Shown piece after piece: positions 26,993 to 35,935 of a DNA stretch of 56,212 nt. Source of the stretch: an uncultured SAR324 cluster bacterium (GTDB lineage: Bacteria; SAR324; NAC60-12); contig CABXOR010000003.1 in assembly GCA_902513935.1 (NCBI GenBank), positions 1 to 56,212 of the forward strand, written 5' to 3'. Under the pieces are notes generated by a model. It saw only the letters and a list, made by a program, of their open reading frames with translations. It was not told the origin of the DNA and did no database searches. A program made the position numbers and the translations under genes. The first letter of the stretch is position 1. Each line of letters starts with the position of its first letter.

Positions 26993-27108
26993 TCTTTCTC
27001 CATTAATTAGAATTAAAGCAGTCCCAAAATGGAAATGCCAGATTGATATTACTTCCGGACTTGCCTGGAAGCAATATTTTATTTACCACCACGGCAAACA
27101 AAAAAAGT

Positions 27109-27137
27109 AATCTATCAAAAATATTTATTAAAGTCAA
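27109..27137 (-). promoter_or_regulatory. Candidate livK promoter
   Basis: On the minus strand TTGACT (27132-27137) and TAGATT (27109-27114) are 17 nt apart in a very AT-rich stretch. Transcription would start near 27102 and give a leader of about 110 nt. Confidence 0.5.
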
Positions 27138-27240
27138 GAAAAATATGTTCCTGTTTTTTAACTCAATTTTGTGTATGAAACTTGAGGCAATGTACAATCG
27201 TTGTTAACCGGCCGCACTATTTCAGATACTTACAAGTTTC

Positions 27241-27266
27241 TGGATTCCCGCTTTCGCGGGAATGAC
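27241..27266 (+). repeat. Small palindromic repeat (CCCGCTTTCGCGGG type)
   Basis: Perfect 8-bp stem ATTCCCGC / GCGGGAAT with a TTTC loop, flanked by TGG and GACA. This is a widespread intergenic repeat of Gram-negative genomes; when translated it gives the well-known spurious peptide LDSRFRGND. A diverged second copy in opposite orientation is at 15693-15718. Confidence 0.85.
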
Positions 27267-27297
27267 AACTTTTTACAGATTCATCATAAAAGCTTGA

Positions 27298-30200
27298 TTA
27301 ATCCGGAAGCAATCGTCTTGGTGACGGAGAATAATTCACTGATAGAACAGGCTTTTCCTTCAGCAGGCTCAACATTTCCTTAACAGTACGTTCCAGCTGC
27401 TTATCTTCATTATTGATATAAGATTGTGGAGTGTCTTCCACCTGAATATCCGGATCAACACCATGATTTTCAACTGACCAGCCCGCGTGATGAAACCAGA
27501 TGGAATACTGAGGCTGTGTGGTTGTAGTGCCGTCCACCAGTTGGTAACGCCCATCAATGCCAATGACACCACCCCAGGTTCGTTTTCCCACTAACTGTCC
27601 AAGCTGCAGCTGTCTAAAACTTGTAGTAAACATATCACCATCAGAGCCGGTAAACTGGTTGGCTATTACAATCAAGTGTCCGCGCAAAGTGTGGTACGGA
27701 TATGACTCCGGAGTTCCCCAACGTGGTACATCAAAACCCAAATGCCGATGCGCTAATTTTTCCAGAATGAGTGGAGAAACCATTCCTCCTGCATTGTAGC
27801 GGGCATCGACGATCAAACCTTCGCGATCAACTTGAGCCAAATATCCCCGATGAAATTCTGCAATTCCAAGCGTACTCATGTCTGGAATATGCAGATAACC
27901 GACACGCCCTCCGGTCAAAGAATCAACTGTTTTTATATTTTCCCTGACCCACTCCCGATAACGTACTTCCTGTTCCCCGGAAAGAGTTTTTACCAGGACC
28001 TGACGAGCATCTTCCTCAAAATTTTTAACACTTGAAACTTGTCCTTTGGGCCCCTTAACCTGCTTTTTTATACTTGTACCTTTTCCTACGCTCAATGAGA
28101 CAATCTGGCCTGCCTGGTGAACGAGTAATTCTCCGGGAGTTTTGTGTTCATCAACCGGAACTCCGCCGACAGCAAACAGTCGTTCACCTTCTTCAACCGA
28201 AACACCGGGTTCTGCCAATGGAGAATGCTCGTTGGGCTTCCAAATATCACCGGAGTAAATCTTTTGAAAAATCCATGACTTTTGCTTTGAATCAAAGACA
28301 AGGTCTGCCCCCAAACACCCGACAGGATAACGTGGTGAATAAGGATAATCACCGCCATATTCATATGCGTGAGATGTTCCCAACTCTCCCTGCATTTCCC
28401 AGATTAAATCAGACAGTTCTGAACGGGAACCGATTCTGGGCAATAAACGGGCATAGCGTTGAAAAACTCGTTCCCAGTCAACTCCAGAAAGGTCTTCCGT
28501 CCAAAAAAATTCTTTCTGCAAACGCCATGTTTCCTGAAACATTTGTGCCCACTCTTCCTGATATTGCACTGAAATTCTGATGCGTCTCAAATCGAGCCAG
28601 CCACTTTTTCGCGAGTGCTGTTTTTCCGTCTTAGTATCTTCCGGAATAGAGACTCCTGCCTCTAAGGCCCGCAATTGATCTCCGGAACTGTAAAGCATGG
28701 TGCGAGAAGAATTTTCGGAATCATCCGGTACAGAAGTTTGAACTATGCCGACATTTTCTGCTATAGTCTCTGCTTCCTGTTTTTCAAAATCATAGACCCA
28801 CAAGATACCCTCATCCTTAACCTGATTATCTTCTGCCTCCAAGTCGTGGAGCGCACCTAAAAGTGGAAACTCTGTATAAATAACTTTGTTCGGAAGACCA
28901 ATAATCTGTTTGTAAAGACCTTCAGAAACTGGAAATTCGACTATTCTTTCAGCGATTCCGTCTAAATCAATTTCAAGAGCAACTCTTTTTGAATCTTTGG
29001 ATTGTTTAATTGTTGAATTATTTGAATTCTGAGTTTCGTGACTGGAATCACCAGCAGCGGTTCTACCTGTTTCCTGCCCTCCAGGCGCATGAGGTAATGC
29101 TTCAAAAGGGTTTGGGGAATCTTTATTCAGTGTCAACAGATACGGTTTCATTGAACGTGAAAATGAGGTGCCTGTTTGCACTGTGTCCCAAATTGGATTG
29201 TATATTCTGGAAGAAAGAAAATAGAGCCAGCGTCCTTCAGGATCAAAAGCCGGGCTGAAATCGTAACGTACAGGTTGGGTAATTTGGACTGGATCTTTAG
29301 CTTTGATACGTTTACCGTTTGCCGAAGGCTTAAGATCCAGCAAAAATATAGCCGTTAACTCCAAACTCAAATGTTTGGTGTATGCCAGCCATCTTCCATC
29401 CGGAGAAAAAACCGGACCACTAATTTCCCGGATTTTCGAGTCATCAAGTTTGCTGATTCGTCCTGTTTCCGCGTTGATTAAAAACAATTCCATCCGGCTG
29501 GTTGTCAGCGCCAGATGCTGAAATCTCGGAGAGACAGCAATTTCCTGCGTGCGTCCAGGAGGCAGACGGTGTGAGCAGTCAGGAAACTCAGTCGGAATTG
29601 AGCCAAATACATCGAGTTGCTCTTCCAATGCAGAAAGTTTTTTTGTTTTATTTTTTTTCAACGGAGCATCTGAAATTGCTGCCAGTTTACCTTTCGGAAG
29701 CCAGCAAGGCATCCTGTACCGAACTCCGTCACGAATTCCGTGCTGACGCACAGCCTGTTCCCACAACGGCATTGAAAACAATTTCCCACGAGCAGTCAGT
29801 GCTACTTCATGACCTTGATGATGAATCATGGTTTCTTCCCAGTATTCATCACCATAAAAAAAACGTCGCTGCAAACGGGTTTTTGTCGAATGCCAACCAA
29901 TCGGAATTTGAGTCTCTCTTTCAGGTCCGGAATTTCCTTCCGGATCAAGTGTCCATAATTCTCCTCCAACATGATAAATTAGTGCCTTACCATCTGTTGC
30001 AGGGAATCGTACATAGTACTCTTTTTGAAAAGTTTCCTGACGAAGTCTCCCTCCCTCAGGAGTGCAGGAAAAAAGATTACCCACACCCTCGTGATCTGAG
30101 ACGAACCACAATCGTTCTCTTAACCAAAACGGACTCACTGGATTTCCATGAAGATCACGGAAAAGGCGTTTAAAATTTCCTGAATTATTTTTATCAACCC

Positions 30201-30768
30201 AGATTTCTCCAGCCATTCCACCTTGATACCGTTTCCAGCGGGAATTACTCAGCGTGTTGCGGCCCAGGACAACTCCCTTTTTACCGTTCACCTGTAAATC
30301 CACAGTCATTGCCGGACCATACGGCAGACGCTCAATCGGACCACCATTGATTGAAACCTGGAAAATCCATGCGTCACTGCCTCGACTATGTACAGCCTGG
30401 TGAGTACTACGAAACCAGATATATTGTCCATCATGAGACCAGCCCACGATATGAGCCACACTGTTTAACCAGGTTAAACGCTGAAGCGGCCCTCCACTGG
30501 ACTCCATCAAATAAACGTCATGCTCTCCTTCTTCCATTGTGCAACAGGCTATCCACTGACCGTTTGGAGAATACACTGGTGAATGTGTTTCACTGCGGGA
30601 ACTGGTCAATCTTTGGGCTCGCCCGCCTTCCAAAGGAACTTGCCATAAATCGTTTTCACAGACAAAGATAATCTGTTTGTTTGAAATTGTCGGCTGGGTA
30701 AAATAGCCCTGTCCGGTACCGTTTAGGCTGGAAAGTAGTTTTTTGGAGAATTTTGTCTTTGATTTCAC
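27298..30768 (-). CDS. Tricorn-type protease (S41 family)
   Basis: 1156-residue homologue of the archaeal tricorn core protease, which cuts oligopeptides released by larger proteases. Beta-propeller sequence fills about residues 20-680, with repeated segments such as SPVYSPNGQWIA and GWSHDGQYIWF. The catalytic part has the tetrad landmarks: GTSHAYEYGG with the Ser/His pair, a PDZ-like segment, and the nucleophile S1042 followed by D1043 in GSDGD. In the archaeal enzyme that Asp selects basic P1 residues. There is no signal peptide, so it is probably cytoplasmic. A Lys/Ser/Gly-rich insertion (about 560-600) is longer than usual. Single gene between gspL-like and livK. Confidence 0.9.
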   Translation of the reverse strand: MKSKTKFSKKLLSSLNGTGQGYFTQPTISNKQIIFVCENDLWQVPLEGGRAQRLTSSRSETHSPVYSPNGQWIACCTMEEGEHDVYLMESSGGPLQRLTWLNSVAHIVGWSHDGQYIWFRSTHQAVHSRGSDAWIFQVSINGGPIERLPYGPAMTVDLQVNGKKGVVLGRNTLSNSRWKRYQGGMAGEIWVDKNNSGNFKRLFRDLHGNPVSPFWLRERLWFVSDHEGVGNLFSCTPEGGRLRQETFQKEYYVRFPATDGKALIYHVGGELWTLDPEGNSGPERETQIPIGWHSTKTRLQRRFFYGDEYWEETMIHHQGHEVALTARGKLFSMPLWEQAVRQHGIRDGVRYRMPCWLPKGKLAAISDAPLKKNKTKKLSALEEQLDVFGSIPTEFPDCSHRLPPGRTQEIAVSPRFQHLALTTSRMELFLINAETGRISKLDDSKIREISGPVFSPDGRWLAYTKHLSLELTAIFLLDLKPSANGKRIKAKDPVQITQPVRYDFSPAFDPEGRWLYFLSSRIYNPIWDTVQTGTSFSRSMKPYLLTLNKDSPNPFEALPHAPGGQETGRTAAGDSSHETQNSNNSTIKQSKDSKRVALEIDLDGIAERIVEFPVSEGLYKQIIGLPNKVIYTEFPLLGALHDLEAEDNQVKDEGILWVYDFEKQEAETIAENVGIVQTSVPDDSENSSRTMLYSSGDQLRALEAGVSIPEDTKTEKQHSRKSGWLDLRRIRISVQYQEEWAQMFQETWRLQKEFFWTEDLSGVDWERVFQRYARLLPRIGSRSELSDLIWEMQGELGTSHAYEYGGDYPYSPRYPVGCLGADLVFDSKQKSWIFQKIYSGDIWKPNEHSPLAEPGVSVEEGERLFAVGGVPVDEHKTPGELLVHQAGQIVSLSVGKGTSIKKQVKGPKGQVSSVKNFEEDARQVLVKTLSGEQEVRYREWVRENIKTVDSLTGGRVGYLHIPDMSTLGIAEFHRGYLAQVDREGLIVDARYNAGGMVSPLILEKLAHRHLGFDVPRWGTPESYPYHTLRGHLIVIANQFTGSDGDMFTTSFRQLQLGQLVGKRTWGGVIGIDGRYQLVDGTTTTQPQYSIWFHHAGWSVENHGVDPDIQVEDTPQSYINNEDKQLERTVKEMLSLLKEKPVLSVNYSPSPRRLLPD

Positions 30769-30826
30769 GTATGGGATAAATATGTAAAATGTTAATGTTG
30801 ATGCCGCCGTAACAAGTCATAAAACC

Positions 30827-30857
30827 TTGTCATTACGAGTGATGGTAGAAATCCTTT
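30827..30857. repeat. Possible decayed intergenic repeat (GTCATTGCGAG type)
   Basis: TTGTCATTACGAGTGATGG followed by AAATCC resembles one arm of a common bacterial palindromic repeat. The second arm is not recognisable. This is a weak call from memory of such repeats. Confidence 0.25.
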
Positions 30858-30944
30858 ATAAACTAATGCACTAATATCATTAAGATTTATTCCTAGTTAG
30901 AAATGATTGTATGGATTTAAGACTTATTGCAAAATTATTAATGC

Positions 30945-32777
30945 TTATTTAAAATCAACTGAAATCCGGAAAACAATACCATCCGGGCTTTTACGGTTAC
31001 TTTCAACGATACGCCGTCCCTTAAACTCTTTAATTTCCTGCAAATTATTTTTTAAAATTTGAAGACTATCATAGCTATCAATAGTACCACTGATTGAAAA
31101 ACGTTCTGGTGCATATTCCAAACTATCAACTTGAAAAGACGCATCTTCGCTTAGTAATGCAGAAATGTTTTTGAGAAAACTCAAATTATGATAGTCACGT
31201 TTTTCAAAACTTTTACTGTTTTTAATATAGGCTTTGCGGAGTTTAATTTTTTCTTCCAGTTCCATCAGCATAGCATTGACTCCTGATGCTGAAGTATTGG
31301 GTAATACTTGTCTAAGTTCTGTTTGAATCAAACGTTCGCCACGTACAATTTCCTGATGAAGAAGGTCCTGCTGCGTTATAGTGTTCCAGACAAAACCTGC
31401 TGAAATAATAATTATTAAGCTTGCGGCAACTGAAAAGGCTACTCCGTTTCTACGCAAAATCCGTCTCCACGGAGTGTTTTCGTAATAGAGACTCAACCGA
31501 TGTGATTCGAGAATAATTTCAGTTTTTTTTCGTAATTCTCCAAGTACCCCCCAATGTTTGCGCTCAATTAGGGAAAGTAATGATGTCTGGGGATTAATAG
31601 GCTCCGGGACTCCTGATGATGGTCGATTCTTCTCCTTTTCCTCAGAAGGAGTAGTTTCAATTTGATCATCAGAAGTTTGTGTTTTTTCATCTGATCGTTC
31701 CCTCTGCTTTGCTTCAACCAGCAACTCTTCAAGTGTATCCGGAGCCTTGACTTCAGTCAGAGAAATAGTTAGCATTCCATCTTTAACTGATTCTTCTGAG
31801 GTCCCGATAAAATCCGGATCTTCAACTGATCTTTCAGTAAATGCCTCTACTTCGGGTAATGGGAAGGAACGTATACTGAATTTTAGACCATCCCATTTGA
31901 TCATTGGGCCAAAAATACCGTAAACCTCAATTTGACTCTCTGAGCTGAAATTTTTTATTCGTAAATACAAGGTAAATTGTGCGCATAACCAGCGCAACTC
32001 TTCTTTAAGTAGTATAAAAGCCTCATTTTGTGCAGAATCTCCGTCAGCATTATCAACACCATCCGGATGTTTTGCAAAACTTTGTAAAAATGCTGCAAGT
32101 AAATTTTCTGAGGGAAAGTGTTTCTGAAGAATGACTGGTATTTGATTTGGAAATATCTTGATCTCATCCAGGCGTTTTTCGTGGATTGTATTCACAAAGG
32201 ATTCATCACTGCCAATGTATATCTGAAACAAATCCTGAGTTTCGATAGTTGTAGAATTGTCAAAGATTTTTGAGCGGTAAAGGGCGTGTGCAGCACAATC
32301 AACATTCCTTATTATCAAGTCGCGCTCCAGACAAAGCTGCTGCAGTTGCTGCAAACGCTTACGCCCGATTAGCAATACCAGTGCCTCTGAATGTTGCTCA
32401 GTTGTTGACTGAATCTGGACGCTGTATGAATTTTCCGCCAGGTCTCCCATTAATTCTTCCTCAAGCTCAAAGGGCAAAGCCTGTTCTACTTTTTTTCTGT
32501 CTTGAAAGGGAAAAGACAGTTTTCGAAATGTAACATCTTCTGCAGGTAGTAAAAAAGCAATTGCATGATCGCTCCATTGCTGCCCATCCAGAAATTTCCC
32601 AATCTTTGCTGCCCATTGTTCAGAATCAGATCCATTTTTTCCTGCAGAATCTTCTTCTTCATCTGCAGAAACACCTACGATGTCCTGAGTAATGTAGACA
32701 TGCTTATTTTTTATTGACAGGCGGATGCCTTCAATACATGACGTTTGGGCAGATACCAGATAAAAGACGTTATCCAT
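30945..32777 (-). CDS. GspL-like (PilM/PilN-fused) type II secretion or pilus assembly protein
   Basis: 610 residues. The N-terminal cytoplasmic part carries the actin-like GspL/PilM pattern, including the FRKLSFPF...QALPFELEEEL signature near residues 83-108. A charged linker (about 340-410) contains many Glu, Lys and Ser. One membrane helix (FSVAASLIIIISAGFVW) lies near 447-467. The periplasmic part (480-610) has a coiled segment and a PilN/GspL-like ferredoxin fold (FSISGTIDSYDSLQILKNNL). The length exceeds typical GspL (about 400), mainly through the linker. No other gsp or pil gene is in the window, so its partners must be elsewhere. Confidence 0.7.
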   Translation of the reverse strand: MDNVFYLVSAQTSCIEGIRLSIKNKHVYITQDIVGVSADEEEDSAGKNGSDSEQWAAKIGKFLDGQQWSDHAIAFLLPAEDVTFRKLSFPFQDRKKVEQALPFELEEELMGDLAENSYSVQIQSTTEQHSEALVLLIGRKRLQQLQQLCLERDLIIRNVDCAAHALYRSKIFDNSTTIETQDLFQIYIGSDESFVNTIHEKRLDEIKIFPNQIPVILQKHFPSENLLAAFLQSFAKHPDGVDNADGDSAQNEAFILLKEELRWLCAQFTLYLRIKNFSSESQIEVYGIFGPMIKWDGLKFSIRSFPLPEVEAFTERSVEDPDFIGTSEESVKDGMLTISLTEVKAPDTLEELLVEAKQRERSDEKTQTSDDQIETTPSEEKEKNRPSSGVPEPINPQTSLLSLIERKHWGVLGELRKKTEIILESHRLSLYYENTPWRRILRRNGVAFSVAASLIIIISAGFVWNTITQQDLLHQEIVRGERLIQTELRQVLPNTSASGVNAMLMELEEKIKLRKAYIKNSKSFEKRDYHNLSFLKNISALLSEDASFQVDSLEYAPERFSISGTIDSYDSLQILKNNLQEIKEFKGRRIVESNRKSPDGIVFRISVDFK

Positions 32778-33254
32778 GAATTAACTTTTTTACTGCTGTA
32801 TAGTAGGTAAGATTAATCATAAATACAACTTTATCAGAATCAGATAAATTTCTCAAAGAATTGAAAAATACTTTCATTTCAGCTTGTAAATAAACAATAA
32901 TCTGGTCAGAATCCACTTAACAATTTTTTCGTTTATATTGGTAGTTAAAAAATTTGGGAATTTAGGAATTTTGAATCAACTATTTAGAACATAGTACACA
33001 TTTTTTGTTATTATTAATCTTGGCCAATCAAAGTGATAGTTTCTCTATTTTGCACTTTTTAGGATTGCAGATAAATATACTCAACTCTCACAATTTTTCC
33101 GTGTCATCCCGAACCTATATGAGGAATCTTATAAAATATCAGTACTTTTTCAGATCTCTCTTTTCAGTCGAAACGAGATGTCGCAGTCAATATTATTAGA
33201 ACTTGATGACATTTCATGACTTACAAGTAATTAAAATAATCCTGGAGATAGATT
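32778..33254. other. Intergenic region between divergent gspL-like and 63-residue genes
   Basis: 477 nt, AT-rich, without a credible gene. On the minus strand TTGAGA and TAAAGT with 17-nt spacing could drive the gspL-like gene; a near-palindrome TTTATCAGAATCAGATAAA overlaps that site and could be an operator. The right part holds a probable degraded repeat at 33101-33184. Nothing else recognised. Confidence 0.5.
33101..33184. repeat. Probable degraded palindromic intergenic repeat (GTCATCCCGA...GAGATG type)
   Basis: The left end GTGTCATCCCGAACC with GAGGAATCT and the right end CAGATCTCTC with TTCAGTCG and CGAGATGTCG resemble the two arms of a known family of mobile intergenic palindromes. 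The arms pair only imperfectly here. Called from pattern and memory, not by comparison with the genome. Confidence 0.45.
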
Positions 33255-33446
33255 GTGGCTAAAATAGAGTTGGAAGTTGGTACATGTCCCACCGGAGTAT
33301 TGCTGGCTCTTAAGTCAGTGGAGGGTAGAATGCATCAGGTTACTGCCATTGAAATGACCAACGATGAAGCAATTGAGATTTCCAAACTCATTAAACAAAG
33401 AGTTAAAGAAAACCTGGAATCTCCTGAGCCTTCCGAAATTAATTAA
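33255..33446 (+). CDS. Hypothetical protein, 63 residues
   Basis: Small soluble protein: a beta-like front (KIELEVGTCPTGVLLALKS, one Cys), MHQVTAIEMTNDEA, then a helix (AIEISKLIKQRVKENLE) and a Pro/Glu-rich tail. It starts with GTG at 33255, with a GGAG ribosome-binding site 7 nt upstream, which supports it. No family recognised. It ends 21 nt before the UMF1 gene on the same strand, so the two are probably co-transcribed. Confidence 0.65.
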   Translation: MAKIELEVGTCPTGVLLALKSVEGRMHQVTAIEMTNDEAIEISKLIKQRVKENLESPEPSEIN

Positions 33447-33467
33447 CATAAGATTCATGAAGAAAAT

Positions 33468-34745
33468 ATGACAAAGGAACGCAAATCAGTTTGGGGATGG
33501 GCCATGTACGACTGGGCAAATTCAGCTTTTGCAACCACAGTTATGGCCGGTTTTTTTCCACTTTTCTTCAAAGCATATTGGGCTAATCCAGACAATCCAT
33601 CCGAAAGTACGTTTTATCTTGGAATGGCAAATTCTATTGCATCCATCATTGTGGCAATGTTAGCACCATTTCTAGGTGCAATTGCGGATCGAGGCACTGC
33701 AAAGAAAAAATTTCTTTTTATTTTTGCCTTTCTGGGTATTGTAATGACAGGAGGACTCTGGATGGTGGATCAGGGTTTCTGGGAGATGGCAATTTTGTTG
33801 TATGTTTTGGCAACAGTCGGATTTTCAGGTGGCAACCTTTTTTACGACTCTCTTTTGCCCGGAATTGCATCTGAAGAAAAAGTTGATTTTGTTTCCTCTC
33901 TCGGCTTTGCTCTGGGCTATGTCGGTGGGGGTATACTATTCTTAATTAATGTTTTGATGTATCTCCAGCCGGATACCTTCGGTATTCCGGACGGAGCCAC
34001 AGCTATTCGTTTGTCATTTGTGTCCGTTGCAATCTGGTGGGCGGTCTTTTCCATCCCCGTTGTAATCTGGGTAAAAGAGCCGGTGATCTATGAAGCAGTG
34101 GGAATTTGGCCTGCTGTCGGCCTAGGCTGGAAACAGTTATCAGAAACTCTAAAAGAAATAAGGCATTTACGGGTTGTGGGCTTGTTTTTACTAGCATACT
34201 GGCTTTACATTGACGGTGTAGATACAATAGTAAAAATGGCGGTTGATTATGGTGCGACACTGAAATTCCCTGACAGTGCTTTAATCACTGCTCTCTTGAT
34301 GGTACAGTTTATCGCCTTCCCATGCGCCCTTCTGTTCAGTCTGTTTGCCAAAAAAATTGGAGTAAAGCAGGCTGTGATGGTTGGTATTTTTGGTTACATA
34401 ATCATCACTTTCCTAGGTTATTTCATGTCTCAGGTCTGGCATTTTTATGCTCTTGCAGCTTTGGTAGGACTTTTTCAGGGTGGAATTCAAGCACTAAGTC
34501 GCAGTCTTTACACACGCATAATCCCAACTGAAAAGGCATCGGAATTTTTTGGTTTTTACAATATGCTTGGGAAATTTGCCGCAGTTATCGGCCCAGCCAT
34601 GATGGGGACAATTACATTAGCAACTGGCAATATTCGGTACGGTATCCTCTCGATTCTAGTTCTGTTCATTATGGGTGGCTATTTCCTGCATAAAGTGAAT
34701 ATCGAGGAAGGTTCGAAGATGGCACGTGAAAATCTTGCAAAATAA
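33468..34745 (+). CDS. MFS transporter, UMF1 (Atg22-like) family
   Basis: 425 residues with about 12 hydrophobic helices. The N-terminal WGWAMYDWANSAFATTV is the UMF1-family hallmark. The MFS-A-like loop (GAIADRGTAKKKFL) follows helix 2-3, and the C-half has FQGGIQALSRSLYTRIIP. Atg22 in yeast exports amino acids from the vacuole; bacterial members have no firmly known substrate. An amino acid effluxer or importer would fit the surrounding peptide and amino acid genes, but this is inference. It converges with the DAHP synthase gene. Confidence 0.9.
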   Translation: MTKERKSVWGWAMYDWANSAFATTVMAGFFPLFFKAYWANPDNPSESTFYLGMANSIASIIVAMLAPFLGAIADRGTAKKKFLFIFAFLGIVMTGGLWMVDQGFWEMAILLYVLATVGFSGGNLFYDSLLPGIASEEKVDFVSSLGFALGYVGGGILFLINVLMYLQPDTFGIPDGATAIRLSFVSVAIWWAVFSIPVVIWVKEPVIYEAVGIWPAVGLGWKQLSETLKEIRHLRVVGLFLLAYWLYIDGVDTIVKMAVDYGATLKFPDSALITALLMVQFIAFPCALLFSLFAKKIGVKQAVMVGIFGYIIITFLGYFMSQVWHFYALAALVGLFQGGIQALSRSLYTRIIPTEKASEFFGFYNMLGKFAAVIGPAMMGTITLATGNIRYGILSILVLFIMGGYFLHKVNIEEGSKMARENLAK

Positions 34746-34771
34746 AATACATACCTTAATCTTATTCATTT

Positions 34772-35881
34772 TTACTTTTCTGCCCAAAGTTCTACACGCT
34801 GTTTGTATGCCTCCCGGGAAATTCTGGTGTCTTCAATAAATTTCGGCAACTCATCCAGAGTGAGCGCTTGCGGTCCATCTACCAGGGCATCTGTGGGAGA
34901 AGGATGAAAATCAACCAACACCATGTTGGCCCCCGCAATTATGCCCTGAGAAGTGGAATGTAAGACGTCAAGCACTCCATCCGGAGAAGCCTCTCTTGTT
35001 CCCACTGAATGCGACGGGTCAATACAGACCGGCATTCTAGTCAGACGTTTTATGATAGGTAAATGTGCGAAATCAACCATGTTGCGATGCGGAGCATTGA
35101 ATGAAGTTTTCATGCCCCTCAAACAGAAAATCACCTGGTTGTTACCTTCACTGGCTAGATATTCTGCAGCATTGAGTGATTCGTTCAATGAAATACCAAA
35201 ACCTCGTTTTAGCAAAACCGGATAGATGTGCTGCCGACCAACTGCCTTGAGCAACTCAAAATTTTGTGTATTCCGTGTACCAATTTGCAGCATAACACCA
35301 GTTGGCTGACCCAGTTTTTCCAAACAGTTATCAATTTCATCTATGTGCTGCTCGTGTGTTACTTCCATAGCAACAACTTTAATTCCATATTTTCCAGCGA
35401 ACTCAAAAACATATGGTAAACATTCCTTCCCGTGTCCCTGAAAAGAATAGGGATTTGTACGGGGTTTATATGCACCCATTCTGGTGCACACCTGACCATT
35501 TTCCTGCAACGCCTGCATCATGCGCTCAACATTTACCGGTTTGTCAACTGCACATAATCCGGCGAAAATGTGAAAGTTTTGCTGGTTAAAACGTACTCCG
35601 TTGTATTCAAAATCGATCGAACCTGTTTCCTGTGAGTGCCGACCCAAAATTCTGAAATCATGGGAAATCCGAACTACCCGCTCCACTGCCGGAAGAGATT
35701 CTATTTCCTCCAGGCTGATTTTAGTAGTATTGCCAATCAAATAAATTTCAGTCAGATGCTGACCTCTGCCCTGCACTTTGTGTTTTTGTAAACGAATTTC
35801 AGGCAAACCCTGAAGGTGACTCCACATACGTTTGTAATCTTCAGCGGTTTCTTTTGTATTAGCATGTAATATTACGAGCAT
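34772..35881 (-). CDS. DAHP synthase (3-deoxy-7-phosphoheptulonate synthase), type I-beta
   Basis: 369-residue entry enzyme of the shikimate pathway (PEP + erythrose-4-phosphate). Residues 1-90 form a ferredoxin-like regulatory domain. The TIM barrel has GAYKPRTNPYSFQGHG near 137-152, LLKRGFG and DPSHSVGTREA with metal and phosphate ligands. The N-terminal domain suggests feedback regulation as in the Thermotoga type. It is the last gene of a minus-strand run and follows the DUF3127 gene by 54 nt. Other aromatic-pathway genes are not nearby. No Shine-Dalgarno sequence; the leader is A-rich. Confidence 0.93.
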   Translation of the reverse strand: MLVILHANTKETAEDYKRMWSHLQGLPEIRLQKHKVQGRGQHLTEIYLIGNTTKISLEEIESLPAVERVVRISHDFRILGRHSQETGSIDFEYNGVRFNQQNFHIFAGLCAVDKPVNVERMMQALQENGQVCTRMGAYKPRTNPYSFQGHGKECLPYVFEFAGKYGIKVVAMEVTHEQHIDEIDNCLEKLGQPTGVMLQIGTRNTQNFELLKAVGRQHIYPVLLKRGFGISLNESLNAAEYLASEGNNQVIFCLRGMKTSFNAPHRNMVDFAHLPIIKRLTRMPVCIDPSHSVGTREASPDGVLDVLHSTSQGIIAGANMVLVDFHPSPTDALVDGPQALTLDELPKFIEDTRISREAYKQRVELWAEK

Positions 35882-35935
35882 TTATTTGTTTTATTTTTTG
35901 TTGTTTAGCAGAAAAACTATGGAAAGGGAATCCAG

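Larger units (their letters stand above)
26993..27297. other. Intergenic region between livK and the tricorn-type protease gene
   Basis: 305 nt without a credible gene. It holds the livK Shine-Dalgarno sequence and leader, the livK promoter at 27109-27137 and the palindromic repeat at 27241-27266. The remainder is AT-rich with nothing recognised. Confidence 0.7.

Noticed and set aside
27201..27383. 60-codon open frame containing LDSRFRGND
   Set aside because: It is the translation of a palindromic repeat, a known annotation artefact.
29502..30173. 223-codon plus-strand frame inside the tricorn-type gene
   Set aside because: Antisense shadow of a gene with convincing family motifs; no start signal or known domain.
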